A stretch of DNA of 64,000 nucleotides from NCBI GenBank assembly GCA_026169535.1, contig JAPFCU010000076.1, positions 19,665-83,664 on the forward strand, read 5' to 3'. The notes beneath the pieces are model-generated. The model saw only the letters and a program-made list of their open reading frames with translations, was not told where the DNA came from and did no database searches. Below are positions 24,401 to 32,928 of the stretch, one piece after another; within the stretch, counting starts at the first letter, position 1, and each line of letters begins with the position of its first letter. The position numbers were made by a program, and so were the translations under genes. Source of the DNA: Blautia sp. (GTDB lineage Bacteria; Bacillota; Clostridia; Lachnospirales; Lachnospiraceae).

Positions 24401-24878
24401 GATCGTGGATAAAACGATCAAATATACAAAGAATAATAAGGTCATGGCCTTTTTCACCCTGGAAGATCTGGTGGGAACAGCAGAAGTGGTAGTGTTCCCA
24501 AGAGACTATGAAAAATGGCAGCGGTATCTGAATGAAGAGGCAAAGCTTTTTGTCCAGGGACGGGTAGATGCAGGCGATGACAGAGGGGCAAAGATCATTT
24601 TGGAAAAAGTAAGGTCTTTTGAGGAAATACCCAGGGAACTGTGGATCCAGTTTAAAGATCGGGAGGATTATGGACGGCAAGAAGCCGGACTTCTGGAGGA
24701 TCTGCGAAAATCTCCGGGTACCAGCAGTGTGGTTATTTATCTGAAAGATGTAAATGCCATGAAGCGTCTGCCTGCCGGATATCAGGTACAGATCAGTGAA
24801 GCCTGGGAGCAGGAGATGGCGCAAAAATATGGATCATCCAATATTAAAGTTGTGCAAAGAGTATTGAAAAACTTGTAA
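21411..24878 (+). CDS. dnaE: DNA polymerase III subunit alpha (DnaE)
   Basis: This 1155-residue replicative polymerase starts with a PHP domain (FTHLHVHTEYSLLDG), followed by the polymerase palm with GPGRGSAAGSLVAY and the catalytic Asp pair in PDIDVDFCFERR. Then come the fingers (SLYRPGPMDFIPQYI, GCIVYQEQVMQI), a helix-hairpin-helix region and a C-terminal OB domain (GGMIVDKTIKYTKNNKVMAFFTLED). Length and order match bacterial DnaE1/DnaE3 rather than PolC. In Firmicutes it works beside PolC. It has a GGAG site and lies directly after the CvfB-like gene. Confidence 0.95.
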   Translation: MNFTHLHVHTEYSLLDGSNKIQEYVSRVKELGMDSAAITDHGVMYGVIDFYRACKAAGINPILGCEVYVAPGSRFEKETGTGDDRYYHLVLLAENNQGYSNLMKIVSKGFVEGFYYKPRVDLEILEKYHEGIIALSACLAGEVAKYLIRGMYEDAKAAALRYQDIFGKGNFFLEMQDHGIPEQQTVNQQLLKMHKETGIDLVVTNDVHYTLAEDAQPHDVLLCLQTGKKLADEDRMRYEGGQYYVKSPQEMEMLFPYATEALENTHKISERCHVEIEFGVTKLPKYDVPEGYTSWEYLNKLCFEGLEERYEPVTEELRERLDYELSTIKNMGYVDYFLIVWDFIKYARDHDIMVGPGRGSAAGSLVAYTLGITQLDPIRYDLLFERFLNPERVSMPDIDVDFCFERRQEVIDYVVRKYGKDRVVQIVTFGTLAARGVIRDVGRVLDMPYAQVDIIAKMIPQELNITIDKALQMNPELRKAYEEQEDIHSLIDTAKRLEGLPRHTSMHAAGVVISQKDVDEYVPLSRAQDGSITTQFTMTTLEELGLLKMDFLGLRTLTVIQNAVQQIQRSTGVLLDMQKIDYNDKKVLDSLGTGRSDGVFQLESAGMKNFMKELKPQSLEDVIAGISLYRPGPMDFIPQYIRGKNRPDTIKYDCPQLEPILKPTYGCIVYQEQVMQIVRNLAGYTLGRSDLVRRAMSKKKASVMEKERQNFVYGNPEEGVPGCIANGISEKVANKIYDDMIDFAKYAFNKSHAAAYAVVSYQTAYLKYYYPVEFMAALMTSVIEMPNKVSEYIQVCRQMGIRILPPDVNRGRYGFSVDNGAIRYGLSAIKSVGRPVIEALVEEREERGEYTSLKDFVQRLTGVVNKRAIENFIKAGALDCLEGNRRQKMTVYSQIVDSIAQDKKTTIAGQMSLFDFAEEDVKKDFEIRMPNVGEYDKETLLSYEKEVLGIYLSGHPLEQYRDVMEKTISARTTDLQPEEESGIARITDGQKVIIGGMIVDKTIKYTKNNKVMAFFTLEDLVGTAEVVVFPRDYEKWQRYLNEEAKLFVQGRVDAGDDRGAKIILEKVRSFEEIPRELWIQFKDREDYGRQEAGLLEDLRKSPGTSSVVIYLKDVNAMKRLPAGYQVQISEAWEQEMAQKYGSSNIKVVQRVLKNL

Positions 24879-24968
24879 AAATGCTATAAACTATAACCGA
24901 ATATGTGTAAAACAGATGAGATTTTCTGCACTGGCAGCAGAAAATCTGGAAAATGGAGGAATAAAATC

Positions 24969-25961
24969 ATGGCAGAAAACAAGATCAAAACCATTGGTGT
25001 ATTGACCAGCGGCGGTGATGCGCCGGGAATGAATGCTGCGATTCGTGCTGTAGTCAGAAGAGGTTTGAGCAGCGGATTGAATGTAAAAGGTATTTATAAA
25101 GGTTATAATGGGCTTTTAAACGAGGAAATCATAGATATGTCTGCCAAAGATGTATCAGATACCATTGAGCGCGGAGGTACCATCCTGTATACTGCACGCT
25201 GTGCAGAGTTCCGTACTCCGGAAGGACAGGAGCGTGGTGCAAAAATCTGCAGAAAGCATGGGATCGACGGCCTTGTTGTAATCGGTGGAGACGGTTCCTT
25301 TGCAGGTGCTCAGAAGCTTGCAAACCTGGGAATTAATACCATCGGCGTTCCGGGAACCATTGACCTGGACATTGCCTGTACTGAGTATACCATTGGCTTT
25401 GATACAGCCGTGAATACAGCTATGGAAGCAATTGATAAAGTCCGGGATACTTCAACTTCCCATGAGAGATGCAGTATTATTGAGGTTATGGGACGTAATG
25501 CAGGATATCTTGCCATGTGGTGCGGTATTGCCAACGGTGCAGAAGATGTTCTGATTCCGGAGAAGTATGATTATGATGAGCAGAAGCTGATCAACAATAT
25601 CATTGCCAGCCGTAAGGCGGGAAAGAAGCATCATATCATTGTAAATGCAGAGGGTATCGGCCATTCAGAGGCCATGGCAAAGCGTATTGAAGCGGCTACA
25701 GGAATTGAAACACGTGCCACTATTCTTGGCCACATGCAGCGCGGCGGAAGTCCTACATGTAAAGACCGTGTTTATGCTTCCATGATGGGAGCGCTTGCCG
25801 TGGATCTTCTGGTACAGGGCAAAACCTGTCGTGTAGTAGGATATCGTCATGGAGAGTTTATTGATTTTGATATCAATGAGGCTCTTGCAATGAAGAAGGA
25901 CGTTTCTCCGTATATGTGGGAAGTATGCAATTCTCTTTCTCATAATTACAAAAAACAGTAA
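24969..25961 (+). CDS. pfkA: 6-phosphofructokinase (ATP-type PfkA)
   Basis: This 330-residue glycolytic enzyme phosphorylates fructose-6-P to fructose-1,6-bisphosphate. Visible motifs are GVLTSGGDAPGMNAAIRAVVR, GGDGSFAGAQKL, VPGTIDLDI with the catalytic Asp (most PfkA enzymes read GTIDND here), EVMGRNAGYLA, and GHMQRGGSPT of the effector site. The GGDGS text fits ATP rather than pyrophosphate as donor. I chose ATG 24969 after GGAGGA; earlier in-frame codons from 24903 encode an unrelated tail. It follows dnaE by 90 bp. Confidence 0.93.
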   Translation: MAENKIKTIGVLTSGGDAPGMNAAIRAVVRRGLSSGLNVKGIYKGYNGLLNEEIIDMSAKDVSDTIERGGTILYTARCAEFRTPEGQERGAKICRKHGIDGLVVIGGDGSFAGAQKLANLGINTIGVPGTIDLDIACTEYTIGFDTAVNTAMEAIDKVRDTSTSHERCSIIEVMGRNAGYLAMWCGIANGAEDVLIPEKYDYDEQKLINNIIASRKAGKKHHIIVNAEGIGHSEAMAKRIEAATGIETRATILGHMQRGGSPTCKDRVYASMMGALAVDLLVQGKTCRVVGYRHGEFIDFDINEALAMKKDVSPYMWEVCNSLSHNYKKQ

Positions 25962-26021
25962 GCAAGATACAACGGAGGTCACCATCAGGGGGCCTCTCTT
26001 GTGTATAAAGGAGTTTTACGA

Positions 26022-26798
26022 ATGATCACCAGTTTGCAGAATAGTCAGGTAAAAAATATCATTAAGCTGAATCAGAAGGCAAAGGCCCGGAAAGACCAGG
26101 GACTTTTTATTGCAGAAGGAAGGAAGATGTTTCTGGAGGCACCGCTTTCCTGGATCGATAAAGTTTATGTGGCAGAATCCATGGAAGAGGATTCTGAAGT
26201 AATGGAAAAGGCGTCCAAAACATCCTGGGAGACGGTTGCAGATTCTGTTTTCCGCCAGATGAGTGATACGCAGACTCCTCAGGGGGTGCTGACAGTTCTG
26301 CGTAAGCCGGCCTATCGTATTGAGGACATTGTGGAAAAAGAAAATCCTATGATCGTAGTCCTGGAAGACCTTCAGGATCCGGGAAATGCGGGAACTATTT
26401 TCCGAACAGCAGAAGGGGCTGGTGTTGATGGAGTATTTCTTACAAAAACCTGTGTGGATATTACCAATCCAAAGGTGATCCGTGCAACCATGGGTTCTGT
26501 GTACAGAATGCCTTTTGTATATGTAGAAGATGTGGTATCATTAAAAGAAAAACTTCAGGGCAGAGGTATCCGCTTTTTTGCTGCACATCTACAGGGCAAA
26601 AATGCATATCATGAGGAATCTTATCAGAAAGGAACGGCATTTCTTATTGGAAATGAAGGAAAGGGTCTGACAGAACAGGCTGCGGAAGCAGCAGACTGTC
26701 TGATACGGATTCCTATGTGCGGTCAGCTGGAATCTCTTAATGCAGCCATGGCAGCTGGGATATTGATGTACGAGGCTGCAAGACAGAGAAGAGGGTAA
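26022..26798 (+). CDS. TrmH/SpoU-family RNA methyltransferase
   Basis: This 258-residue SPOUT-fold enzyme 2'-O-methylates rRNA or tRNA with SAM. An N-terminal substrate-binding domain (QNSQVKNIIKLNQKAKARKDQGLFIAEGRK) is followed by the trefoil-knot domain with VVLEDLQDPGNAGTIFRTA, TMGSVYRMPFV, LIGNEGKGL and IPMCGQLESLNAAMAAGILMYE, the three SpoU motifs. ATG 26022 follows AAAGGAG. The rRNA or tRNA position modified cannot be read from sequence. Confidence 0.9.
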   Translation: MITSLQNSQVKNIIKLNQKAKARKDQGLFIAEGRKMFLEAPLSWIDKVYVAESMEEDSEVMEKASKTSWETVADSVFRQMSDTQTPQGVLTVLRKPAYRIEDIVEKENPMIVVLEDLQDPGNAGTIFRTAEGAGVDGVFLTKTCVDITNPKVIRATMGSVYRMPFVYVEDVVSLKEKLQGRGIRFFAAHLQGKNAYHEESYQKGTAFLIGNEGKGLTEQAAEAADCLIRIPMCGQLESLNAAMAAGILMYEAARQRRG

Positions 26799-26847
26799 GA
26801 TTTATCAGCCTGTGCTATCTGAAATATTTTTGGAAAGGAGGAGCTTT

Positions 26848-27297
26848 ATGGACTTTGTTATGGGGCCTTTTATATGGCTGGGACTTGTTGCAGTTCTTCT
26901 GGTCATTGAAGCACTTACCGTAGGCCTGACTACCATCTGGTTTGCCGGAGGGGCACTTGCAGCAGCAATTGCCGCATGGGCAGGAGCCGGACAGATTGTA
27001 CAGTGGATTCTGTTCATAGTGGTGTCTTTGGTGCTTCTGATCTTTACCAGACCGGTTGCAGTCCGGTATATGAACAGAGGAGTAGAAAAGACTAATGTGG
27101 AACGTCTGATCGGACAAAAAGCAATTGTTATCCAAAAAGTAGATAATCTGGCTCAGACAGGACAGGTCAGAGTTGGTGATGTGGAATGGATGGCAAGAAC
27201 AAAGTCTGATGATGTTCAGATTCCGGAGAAAGCAGTTGCAGTGATCAAAGAAGTACAGGGTGTAAAATTAATTGTAGAAGAAGTTAAGGAGGGTTAA
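26848..27297 (+). CDS. NfeD-like membrane protein
   Basis: This 149-residue protein has two or three N-terminal membrane segments (about residues 5-70) and a C-terminal OB-fold domain (KTNVERLIGQKAIVIQKVDNLAQTGQVRVGDVEWMAR). That is the short NfeD1b type, which partners with SPFH/stomatin proteins. The next gene is an SPFH protein 3 bp away, the expected pair in membrane-microdomain organisation. ATG 26848 follows AAAGGAGGAG. Confidence 0.88.
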   Translation: MDFVMGPFIWLGLVAVLLVIEALTVGLTTIWFAGGALAAAIAAWAGAGQIVQWILFIVVSLVLLIFTRPVAVRYMNRGVEKTNVERLIGQKAIVIQKVDNLAQTGQVRVGDVEWMARTKSDDVQIPEKAVAVIKEVQGVKLIVEEVKEG

Positions 27298-27300
27298 ATT

Positions 27301-28266
27301 ATGGGATTTTTGATTTTTGTTATCATTGTAGGAATTCTTGCGCTGCTTGTTGCAGCTTCCTGTATCAAAATCGTGCCTCAGGCATATGCAATCGTCCTGG
27401 AACGTCTGGGTGCTTACAAAACAACCTGGAATACAGGAATCCATTTTAAAATGCCTTTTATTGAGCGTGTTGCCCGTAAAGTAAACCTGAAAGAGCAGGT
27501 AGTGGATTTCCCGCCTCAGCCGGTTATTACCAAGGATAATGTTACTATGCAGATCGATACAGTTGTATTTTTCCAGATCACAGATCCGAAGCTTTTTGCC
27601 TATGGAGTGGAAAATCCTATTATGGCAATTGAGAATCTTTCTGCTACAACGCTTAGAAATATCATCGGCGACATGGAACTTGACGAAACGCTTACTTCCC
27701 GAGAGGTGATCAACACAAGAATGAGAGCGTCTCTGGATGTTGCTACAGACCCATGGGGTATCAAGGTAAACCGTGTGGAGCTTAAAAATATCATTCCTCC
27801 GGCAGCAATCCAGGATGCTATGGAGAAACAGATGAAGGCAGAACGTGAACGCCGTGAAGCAATTCTTATTGCAGAAGGTGAGAAGAGATCCACAATTCTT
27901 GTTGCAGAAGGTAAGAAACAGTCGGCTATTTTGGATGCAGAGGCAGAAAAACAGGCGGCGATCCTTCGTGCAGAAGCTCAGAAAGAACGTATGATCAAGG
28001 AAGCAGAAGGCCAGGCAGAGGCAGTGCTTAAAGTGCAGAATGCCAATGCGGAAGGTATTCGTATGATCAGAGAGGCCGGTGCAGATCAGGCGGTTCTTAC
28101 TTTGAAGAGTCTGGAAGCATTTGCAAAGGCTGCTGACGGAAGAGCGACCAAGATCATTATTCCTTCAGAACTGCAGGGAATAGCAGGTCTTGCAGCATCT
28201 CTGAAAGAATTTGTGACAGACGATAAAAAAGAGCTGTTAGAAAAGACAACTCCGGATCAGAAGTAA
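27301..28266 (+). CDS. SPFH/band 7 (stomatin, QmcA-like) membrane protein
   Basis: This 321-residue protein has one N-terminal membrane anchor ([18 protein letters not shown]), an SPFH domain ([30 protein letters not shown] onward to about 185) and a long Glu/Ala/Lys coiled coil (about 185-265), then a short hydrophobic stretch near the end. Such proteins form large membrane-associated rings. It pairs with the NfeD protein just upstream. Confidence 0.92.
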   Translation: MGFLIFVIIVGILALLVAASCIKIVPQAYAIVLERLGAYKTTWNTGIHFKMPFIERVARKVNLKEQVVDFPPQPVITKDNVTMQIDTVVFFQITDPKLFAYGVENPIMAIENLSATTLRNIIGDMELDETLTSREVINTRMRASLDVATDPWGIKVNRVELKNIIPPAAIQDAMEKQMKAERERREAILIAEGEKRSTILVAEGKKQSAILDAEAEKQAAILRAEAQKERMIKEAEGQAEAVLKVQNANAEGIRMIREAGADQAVLTLKSLEAFAKAADGRATKIIIPSELQGIAGLAASLKEFVTDDKKELLEKTTPDQK

Positions 28267-28313
28267 AAAGAACTTCGAATCACAGTTGTTTAAGGTATGA
28301 GGAGAGGATTATT

Positions 28314-29315
28314 ATGAACTTAAAGGGAAGAAATTTTTTAACACTGAAGGACTTTACATCGGATGAGATCACATATCTTATCGATCTTGCTGCAGATCTT
28401 AAGGCAAAGAAAAAGGCTGGGGAACTTCACGAATATTATAAGGGAAAAAATATCGCTTTGATCTTTGAGAAAACAAGTACCAGAACCCGCTGTGCTTTTG
28501 AGGTTGCGGCTCATGATCTTGGAATGGGAAGTACCTATCTGGATCCTTCGGGATCTCAGATCGGTAAAAAAGAAAGTATTGCCGATACGGCAAGAGTTCT
28601 TGGAAGAATGTATGACGGGATCGAATACAGAGGATTTGGGCAGGAGATCGTGGAAGATCTGGCAAAATATGCAGGAGTTCCTGTATGGAATGGTCTTACC
28701 AATGAATATCATCCGACCCAGATGCTTGCAGATATGCTGACTATCCGTGAACATTTCGGACATCTGGAAGGTATCCGACTGGTATATATGGGCGATGCTC
28801 GTTATAATATGGGAAATTCTCTGATGATCGCCTGCGCGAAACTGGGTATGCATTTTGTGGCATGTACTACGGAGAAATATTTTCCTAATGAGGAACTTGT
28901 GGAGCTTTGCAAAGGCTATGCGGCACAGTCCGGCGGAAGCATTACACTTACTGAGGATGTGGAAAAAGGAACAAAAGGCGCTGATGTGATCTATACAGAT
29001 GTATGGGTATCCATGGGAGAGCCGGATGAAGTGTGGGAAGAACGTATCCGTGAGCTGACACCTTATAAGGTAACAAAGGATGTTATGGAGAACGCAGGTG
29101 AAAAGGCTATTTTCCTTCACTGCCTTCCGGCATTCCATGATCTGAAAACAAAGATCGGCAAGGAAATGGGAGAAAGATTCCATCTGACAGATATGGAAGT
29201 GACAGACGAGGTTTTTGAGTCTGCTCAGTCTCATGTGTTTGATGAAGCAGAAAACCGTATGCACACCATCAAAGCTGTGATGGTGGCTACTCTGGGAGAG
29301 CCGGAGAACAGATAA
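28314..29315 (+). CDS. argF: Ornithine carbamoyltransferase
   Basis: This 333-residue enzyme makes citrulline from ornithine and carbamoyl phosphate, or runs in reverse in arginine fermentation. The carbamoyl-phosphate loop is [14 protein letters not shown], the ornithine loop is HCLPAFHD, and [16 protein letters not shown] and [13 protein letters not shown] are also canonical. No other arginine gene is adjacent, so biosynthetic versus catabolic use cannot be decided. It overlaps the birA start by one base. Confidence 0.95.
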   Translation: MNLKGRNFLTLKDFTSDEITYLIDLAADLKAKKKAGELHEYYKGKNIALIFEKTSTRTRCAFEVAAHDLGMGSTYLDPSGSQIGKKESIADTARVLGRMYDGIEYRGFGQEIVEDLAKYAGVPVWNGLTNEYHPTQMLADMLTIREHFGHLEGIRLVYMGDARYNMGNSLMIACAKLGMHFVACTTEKYFPNEELVELCKGYAAQSGGSITLTEDVEKGTKGADVIYTDVWVSMGEPDEVWEERIRELTPYKVTKDVMENAGEKAIFLHCLPAFHDLKTKIGKEMGERFHLTDMEVTDEVFESAQSHVFDEAENRMHTIKAVMVATLGEPENR

Positions 29316-30109
29316 TGTACGATCAGAAAACAATTTTAAAAAAGATCAGAACAAAATGGGCGGGCAACACCGTCCATTTTGCAAAAGAAACAGATTCTAC
29401 AAATGAATGGATCAAAAGACTGTCACAGAACGGGGCACCGCATGGTACTTTGGCTGTGACAGAATTTCAGTTAGCAGGAAAAGGTCGTCTGGGAAGAAGC
29501 TGGCAGGCTGGAGCTGGAAGTTCTGTTATGATGTCACTGCTGTTAAGACCGGATTTTGAACCACAGAATGCTTCTATGCTGACTCTGGTTATGGGAGTAA
29601 GTGTGGCGCAGGCGATAGAAAAACTGGGAGTTGATGTTTCTATCAAATGGCCAAATGACGTGGTGGTTTCCCGCAAAAAGATCTGTGGGATCCTGACAGA
29701 AATGCGTCTGGATGGAATGAAAATACGGGATGTGATCATTGGTACGGGAATCAATGTGGATCAGGAGTACATAGCTCCGGAACTTCAGGATAAAGCGACT
29801 TCTCTTTATCTGGAAACGGGAAAACATTATGAACGCACTGATCTGATCAGCCTTGTAATGGAAGCGTTTGAAGAAAATTATGAAAAGTTTATACAAACCT
29901 GTGATCTCTCTGAAATGCTTAATGAATATAACCGCCTTTTGGCCAACAGAGATCAGCAGGTGCGAATTCTTGATCAGAAAGAGCCATGGGAGGGGACTGC
30001 TATGGGAATCAATGAGCAGGGTGAACTTTTGGTGAAGGATAGAGAAGACAGAATAAGAACAGTCAGGGCAGGAGAGGTTTCAGTAAGAGGATTGTATTCT
30101 TATGTATAA
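29315..30109 (+). CDS. birA: Biotin--protein ligase, short form without DNA-binding domain
   Basis: This 264-residue protein attaches biotin to carboxylase or decarboxylase carrier domains. The ATP/biotin loop is AGKGRLGRSWQAGAGSSVMMS, followed by KWPNDVVV and KICGILTEMR, with a C-terminal SH3-like domain (GTAMGINEQGELLVKDREDRIRTVRAGEVSVR). The N-terminal winged helix of E. coli BirA is missing, so it cannot act as a repressor. The start ATG overlaps the argF stop (TAATG). Confidence 0.9.
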   Translation: MYDQKTILKKIRTKWAGNTVHFAKETDSTNEWIKRLSQNGAPHGTLAVTEFQLAGKGRLGRSWQAGAGSSVMMSLLLRPDFEPQNASMLTLVMGVSVAQAIEKLGVDVSIKWPNDVVVSRKKICGILTEMRLDGMKIRDVIIGTGINVDQEYIAPELQDKATSLYLETGKHYERTDLISLVMEAFEENYEKFIQTCDLSEMLNEYNRLLANRDQQVRILDQKEPWEGTAMGINEQGELLVKDREDRIRTVRAGEVSVRGLYSYV

Positions 30110-30186
30110 GTCTGTTGTGAGGCCGACTGCCTGGAAATCTGTATTATTTATAGATGTTTTGACAGATAAAGGAGGCATGTTTAATT

Positions 30187-30588
30187 ATGTATCAGGATAA
30201 GATCGTGCTCTGCGGCGCAAGTGCCTATGAGCAAAAATATTATTTTAATCAGGATTTTAACTCTCTTCCCGAGGCAGTAAAGCAAGAACTTCAGATTATG
30301 TGTGTTCTTTATACAGAAGAGATTGGTGGAATCCTGACATTGGAATTTGATGATGATGGAAATCTTCAGTTTAAAACAGAAGCACTGGATGCAGATGCCA
30401 TGTATGATGAGATTGGAAGTGTTTTGAAGATCAAGAAGATTCAGGAAGAGAAAAGGGAGCTTCTGGAATCTCTGGAAATGTATTATCGTGTTTTCTTTCT
30501 GGGAGAAACACCGGAAGAAAATGGTTTAGAAGAGAAATCCACAGACAGCGGAAAGCTTTTCGGGGATTCTGTGGATAACGGAGTCTGA
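30187..30588 (+). CDS. Conserved small protein of unknown function
   Basis: This 133-residue acidic soluble protein has a beta-rich N-terminal half (KIVLCGASAYEQKYYFN, TEEIGGILTLEFDDDGNLQFKTEA) and a helical second half (IKKIQEEKRELLESLEMYYRVFFLG), ending in a low-complexity polar tail. I do not recognise a characterised domain. It has a good AAAGGAGG site and ends 3 bp before dus, so it is co-transcribed with it and the codon pattern looks genuine. Confidence 0.75.
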   Translation: MYQDKIVLCGASAYEQKYYFNQDFNSLPEAVKQELQIMCVLYTEEIGGILTLEFDDDGNLQFKTEALDADAMYDEIGSVLKIKKIQEEKRELLESLEMYYRVFFLGETPEENGLEEKSTDSGKLFGDSVDNGV

Positions 30589-30591
30589 TTT

Positions 30592-31560
30592 ATGGAAATG
30601 CGGTGGAAAATCGGCGGTGTAGAAATAGATAATCCATTTGTGCTGGCTCCAATGGCAGGGGTGACAGATCTGCCTTTTCGTAAACTCTGTAAAGAACAGG
30701 GGGCAGGTCTGATCTGTACAGAAATGGTCAGTGCGAAAGCAATTTCTTTCCATAACAAAAACACAGAAGCGCTGATGGAAATCGATCCCTCAGAGCATCC
30801 GGTGTCTCTTCAGCTGTTTGGCAGTGAACCGGAGCTGATGGCAGAGGTTGCCAAAAGTATAGAGGACAGACCTTTTGAGATCCTGGATATCAATATGGGA
30901 TGCCCGGTGCCTAAGGTAGTCAATAATGGAGAAGGATCAGCTCTTTTGAAGGATCCGAAGTTAATCGGAAAAATTATAAAGGCAGTATCAGGTGCAGTGC
31001 AAAAGCCGGTGACGGCAAAGATGCGTATTGGATTTGAAGGATATCCTGTAGATCCGGTGGAAATTGCAAAGATCATGGAAGATTCCGGTGCGGCAGCGAT
31101 TGCTGTTCACGGAAGAACCCGACAGCAATATTATTCCGGTCAGGCAGATTGGGATACCATACGAAAAGTAAAAGAAGCTGTCCGGATACCGGTGATTGGA
31201 AACGGGGATGTGGATTCTCCGGAAAAAGCAGAAGCTCTTTTGAAAGAAACCGGATGTGATGGGGTAATGATCGGTCGTGCAGTAAGAGGAAATCCTTGGA
31301 TTTTTCGTGAATTGAATCATTATTTTCAGACAGGAGAAAAGCTTCAGCGGCCTTCTGCAGAAGAAATCAGGGAGATGATCTTGCGACATGCCCGTATGCA
31401 GATCGAAAAGAAAGGTGAGTTTACCGGAATACGGGAAATGCGTAAGCATGTAGCCTGGTATACGGCAGGTATGCGCCACAGCGCAGCTCTTCGCAGAGAA
31501 TCAAATTTAATTGCGGATTATCGGGAGCTGGAAGTGCTGCTTGATCATCTGAAAGATTAA
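30592..31560 (+). CDS. dusB: tRNA-dihydrouridine synthase (DusB type)
   Basis: This 322-residue FMN TIM-barrel enzyme reduces uridine in the tRNA D-loop. It shows LAPMAGVTDLPFRKLC, TEMVSAKAI, INMGCPVPKVVNNGEGSALL with the catalytic Cys, and GVMIGRAVRGNPWIF for FMN phosphate binding. The C-terminal helical domain (HARMQIEKKGEFTGIREMRKHVAWY) binds tRNA. No obvious Shine-Dalgarno is seen in the 3-bp gap, but GGAGTCTG precedes the stop of the upstream gene, so translation is probably coupled. Confidence 0.93.
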   Translation: MEMRWKIGGVEIDNPFVLAPMAGVTDLPFRKLCKEQGAGLICTEMVSAKAISFHNKNTEALMEIDPSEHPVSLQLFGSEPELMAEVAKSIEDRPFEILDINMGCPVPKVVNNGEGSALLKDPKLIGKIIKAVSGAVQKPVTAKMRIGFEGYPVDPVEIAKIMEDSGAAAIAVHGRTRQQYYSGQADWDTIRKVKEAVRIPVIGNGDVDSPEKAEALLKETGCDGVMIGRAVRGNPWIFRELNHYFQTGEKLQRPSAEEIREMILRHARMQIEKKGEFTGIREMRKHVAWYTAGMRHSAALRRESNLIADYRELEVLLDHLKD

Positions 31561-31596
31561 AAAAACAGCCGTCGGTTATTGCCGATGGCTGTTTTT
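31561..31596. terminator. Bidirectional terminator between dusB and queT
   Basis: AAAAACAGCCGTCGG pairs with CCGATGGCTGTTTTT around TTATTG. A T-run follows on the plus strand and an A-run precedes it, so it can end both convergent transcripts. Confidence 0.9.
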
Positions 31597-31603
31597 AAAT
31601 ATT

Positions 31604-32098
31604 TTAGATACCTGATGTAAGGAAGATCCTGCGATTGTATTTTTTCAGGACAACGGCTAAAATACTTCCAAGAACTCCGCAGGAAATAATTTCTCCAATT
31701 CCTACAGTTGCCATTAAAAACGGGATAGGGAGAAGAACTCCGTAGGCAAATCGGAGAACAAAAGGAACTACCAGAGTGTTTGCCAGGATAGGAGGCAGTA
31801 CCGCCAGCTTCTGGAAATGATTTCTCATGGCATAAGTTCCAACAGCACCGATTAGAGTTGCGAGACTTCCGCAGATGATATCCGGCAGAACGGCTCCTCC
31901 GAGGATGTTGCCAATCAGACATCCCACAAACAGTCCGGGGATGGCTGCCGGAGTAAAGATTGGAAGGATCGTCAGCATTTCTGCAATACGGATCTGAATT
32001 TCTCCGAAGCTGATAGGGGCAAACAGTGCTGTGAGCACCACATAGATGGCTGCGATCATGGCAGCCTGGGTCAGGTAAGATACATTTTTGTCTTTCAT
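31604..32098 (-). CDS. queT: QueT-family membrane transporter (ECF substrate-binding component)
   Basis: This 164-residue membrane protein has about six hydrophobic segments. The text LTQAAMIAAIYVVLTALFAPISFGEIQIRIAEMLTILPIF and GLFVGCLIGNILGG is the hallmark of the QueT family, the S-component that works with an ECF energising module to import a queuosine precursor. No ECF ATPase is nearby, as expected for group II systems that share one module. A structured 5' leader and a good promoter lie upstream, consistent with control by a preQ1-type riboswitch, as is known for many queT genes. Confidence 0.85.
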   Translation of the reverse strand: MKDKNVSYLTQAAMIAAIYVVLTALFAPISFGEIQIRIAEMLTILPIFTPAAIPGLFVGCLIGNILGGAVLPDIICGSLATLIGAVGTYAMRNHFQKLAVLPPILANTLVVPFVLRFAYGVLLPIPFLMATVGIGEIISCGVLGSILAVVLKKYNRRIFLTSGI

Positions 32099-32115
32099 AT
32101 TCTGTTTTCTCTCCT

Positions 32116-32216
32116 TTAGTTTTGTTTTACGTGTGGAAGGTCACGAACACACGATTCATTTTACGCCGGGAATCGGCGAAAGCCCTGTAAGACCTTGTTT
32201 TTGCGGGCTTTTAACG
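32116..32216 (-). ncRNA. Structured 5' leader of queT, candidate preQ1-class riboswitch
   Basis: Read on the minus strand from the predicted start near 32216 there are three hairpins. The first is AAAGCCC/GGGCTTT (32211-32205 with 32185-32179) with AAGGTC in its loop (32196-32191). The second is CGCCG/CGGCG (32178-32174 with 32168-32164). The third is CGTGTG/CACACG (32153-32148 with 32135-32130) with GACCTT in its loop (32142-32137). The two loop sequences are perfectly complementary over 6 bp. An A-rich tail and AAAGGAGAG follow. It does not match the core loop of the preQ1-I class that I remember, so the class is unassigned. Confidence 0.6.
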
Positions 32217-32222
32217 TGAGCT

Positions 32223-32251
32223 AGTATAGCACAGATTTTTGGTGGATGCAA
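32223..32251 (-). promoter_or_regulatory. queT promoter
   Basis: On the minus strand TTGCAT (32251-32246), a 17-bp spacer and TATACT (32228-32223). The expected transcript start lies at the base of the first leader hairpin. Confidence 0.75.
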
Positions 32252-32311
32252 GGAGCTGACAAAAGAAAAACACAGTTATCCTTCTGAACGTTAAACTCCC
32301 GGGTTTTATGC

Positions 32312-32340
32312 TTGACAATAAAGGCAGATTTGGGTATAAT
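32312..32340 (+). promoter_or_regulatory. greA promoter
   Basis: Full consensus: TTGACA (32312-32317), a 17-bp spacer and TATAAT (32335-32340). It predicts a leader of about 95 nt before greA. Confidence 0.85.
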
Positions 32341-32444
32341 ACTAAAATTGTGAATATCCTAGAATAATACTGCCTTTCAGGCGGTAAAATGTATCTGGGA
32401 GTAAGGTCCAATAGCACTATAGATATGAAAGGGAGTAAGGTAAT

Positions 32445-32927
32445 ATGGAAGAAAAGAAAAACTTACTAACCTATGCAGGACTTAAAAAATTAGAGGAAGA
32501 GCTGCATGATTTAAAGGTAGTAAAAAGAAAAGAAGTAGCAGAAAAGATCAAAGAAGCCAGAGAGCAGGGTGATCTTTCTGAGAATGCTGAATACGATGCA
32601 GCGAAGGATGAGCAGAGAGATATCGAGGCACGTATTGAAGAGATTGAAAAAATCCTCAAAAACGCAGAAGTGGTTGTAGAAGATGAAGTAGATCTGGATC
32701 GAATCAACGTTGGCTGCAAGGTCAAGGTCTATGATTATGAATTTGAAGAAGAAATGGAACTGAAGATTGTAGGTTCCACAGAAGCAAACAGTCTGGAAGG
32801 CAAGATTTCCAATGAATCTCCTGTAGGAAAAGCGCTGATCGGTGCACATACAGGTGATGAAGTAGAAGTTGAGATGCCAACTGGAATCATGAAATACAAA
32901 GTGCTTGAAATCCAGAGAAATGTGTAG
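32445..32927 (+). CDS. greA: Transcription elongation factor GreA
   Basis: This 160-residue protein rescues backtracked RNA polymerase by stimulating transcript cleavage. The N-terminal coiled coil ([45 protein letters not shown]) carries the acidic tip D-x-x-E-N-A-E-Y. The C-terminal FKBP-like domain has [24 protein letters not shown]. Length is standard. GGGAGTAAGG provides the ribosome-binding site. It shares its strand with lysS 180 bp downstream, as is common in Firmicutes. Confidence 0.96.
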   Translation: MEEKKNLLTYAGLKKLEEELHDLKVVKRKEVAEKIKEAREQGDLSENAEYDAAKDEQRDIEARIEEIEKILKNAEVVVEDEVDLDRINVGCKVKVYDYEFEEEMELKIVGSTEANSLEGKISNESPVGKALIGAHTGDEVEVEMPTGIMKYKVLEIQRNV

Positions 32928-32928
32928 C

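Noticed and set aside
23778..24824. 348-residue open frame opposite dnaE
   Set aside because: It mirrors the dnaE codons, has no recognisable domain and lacks a start signal.
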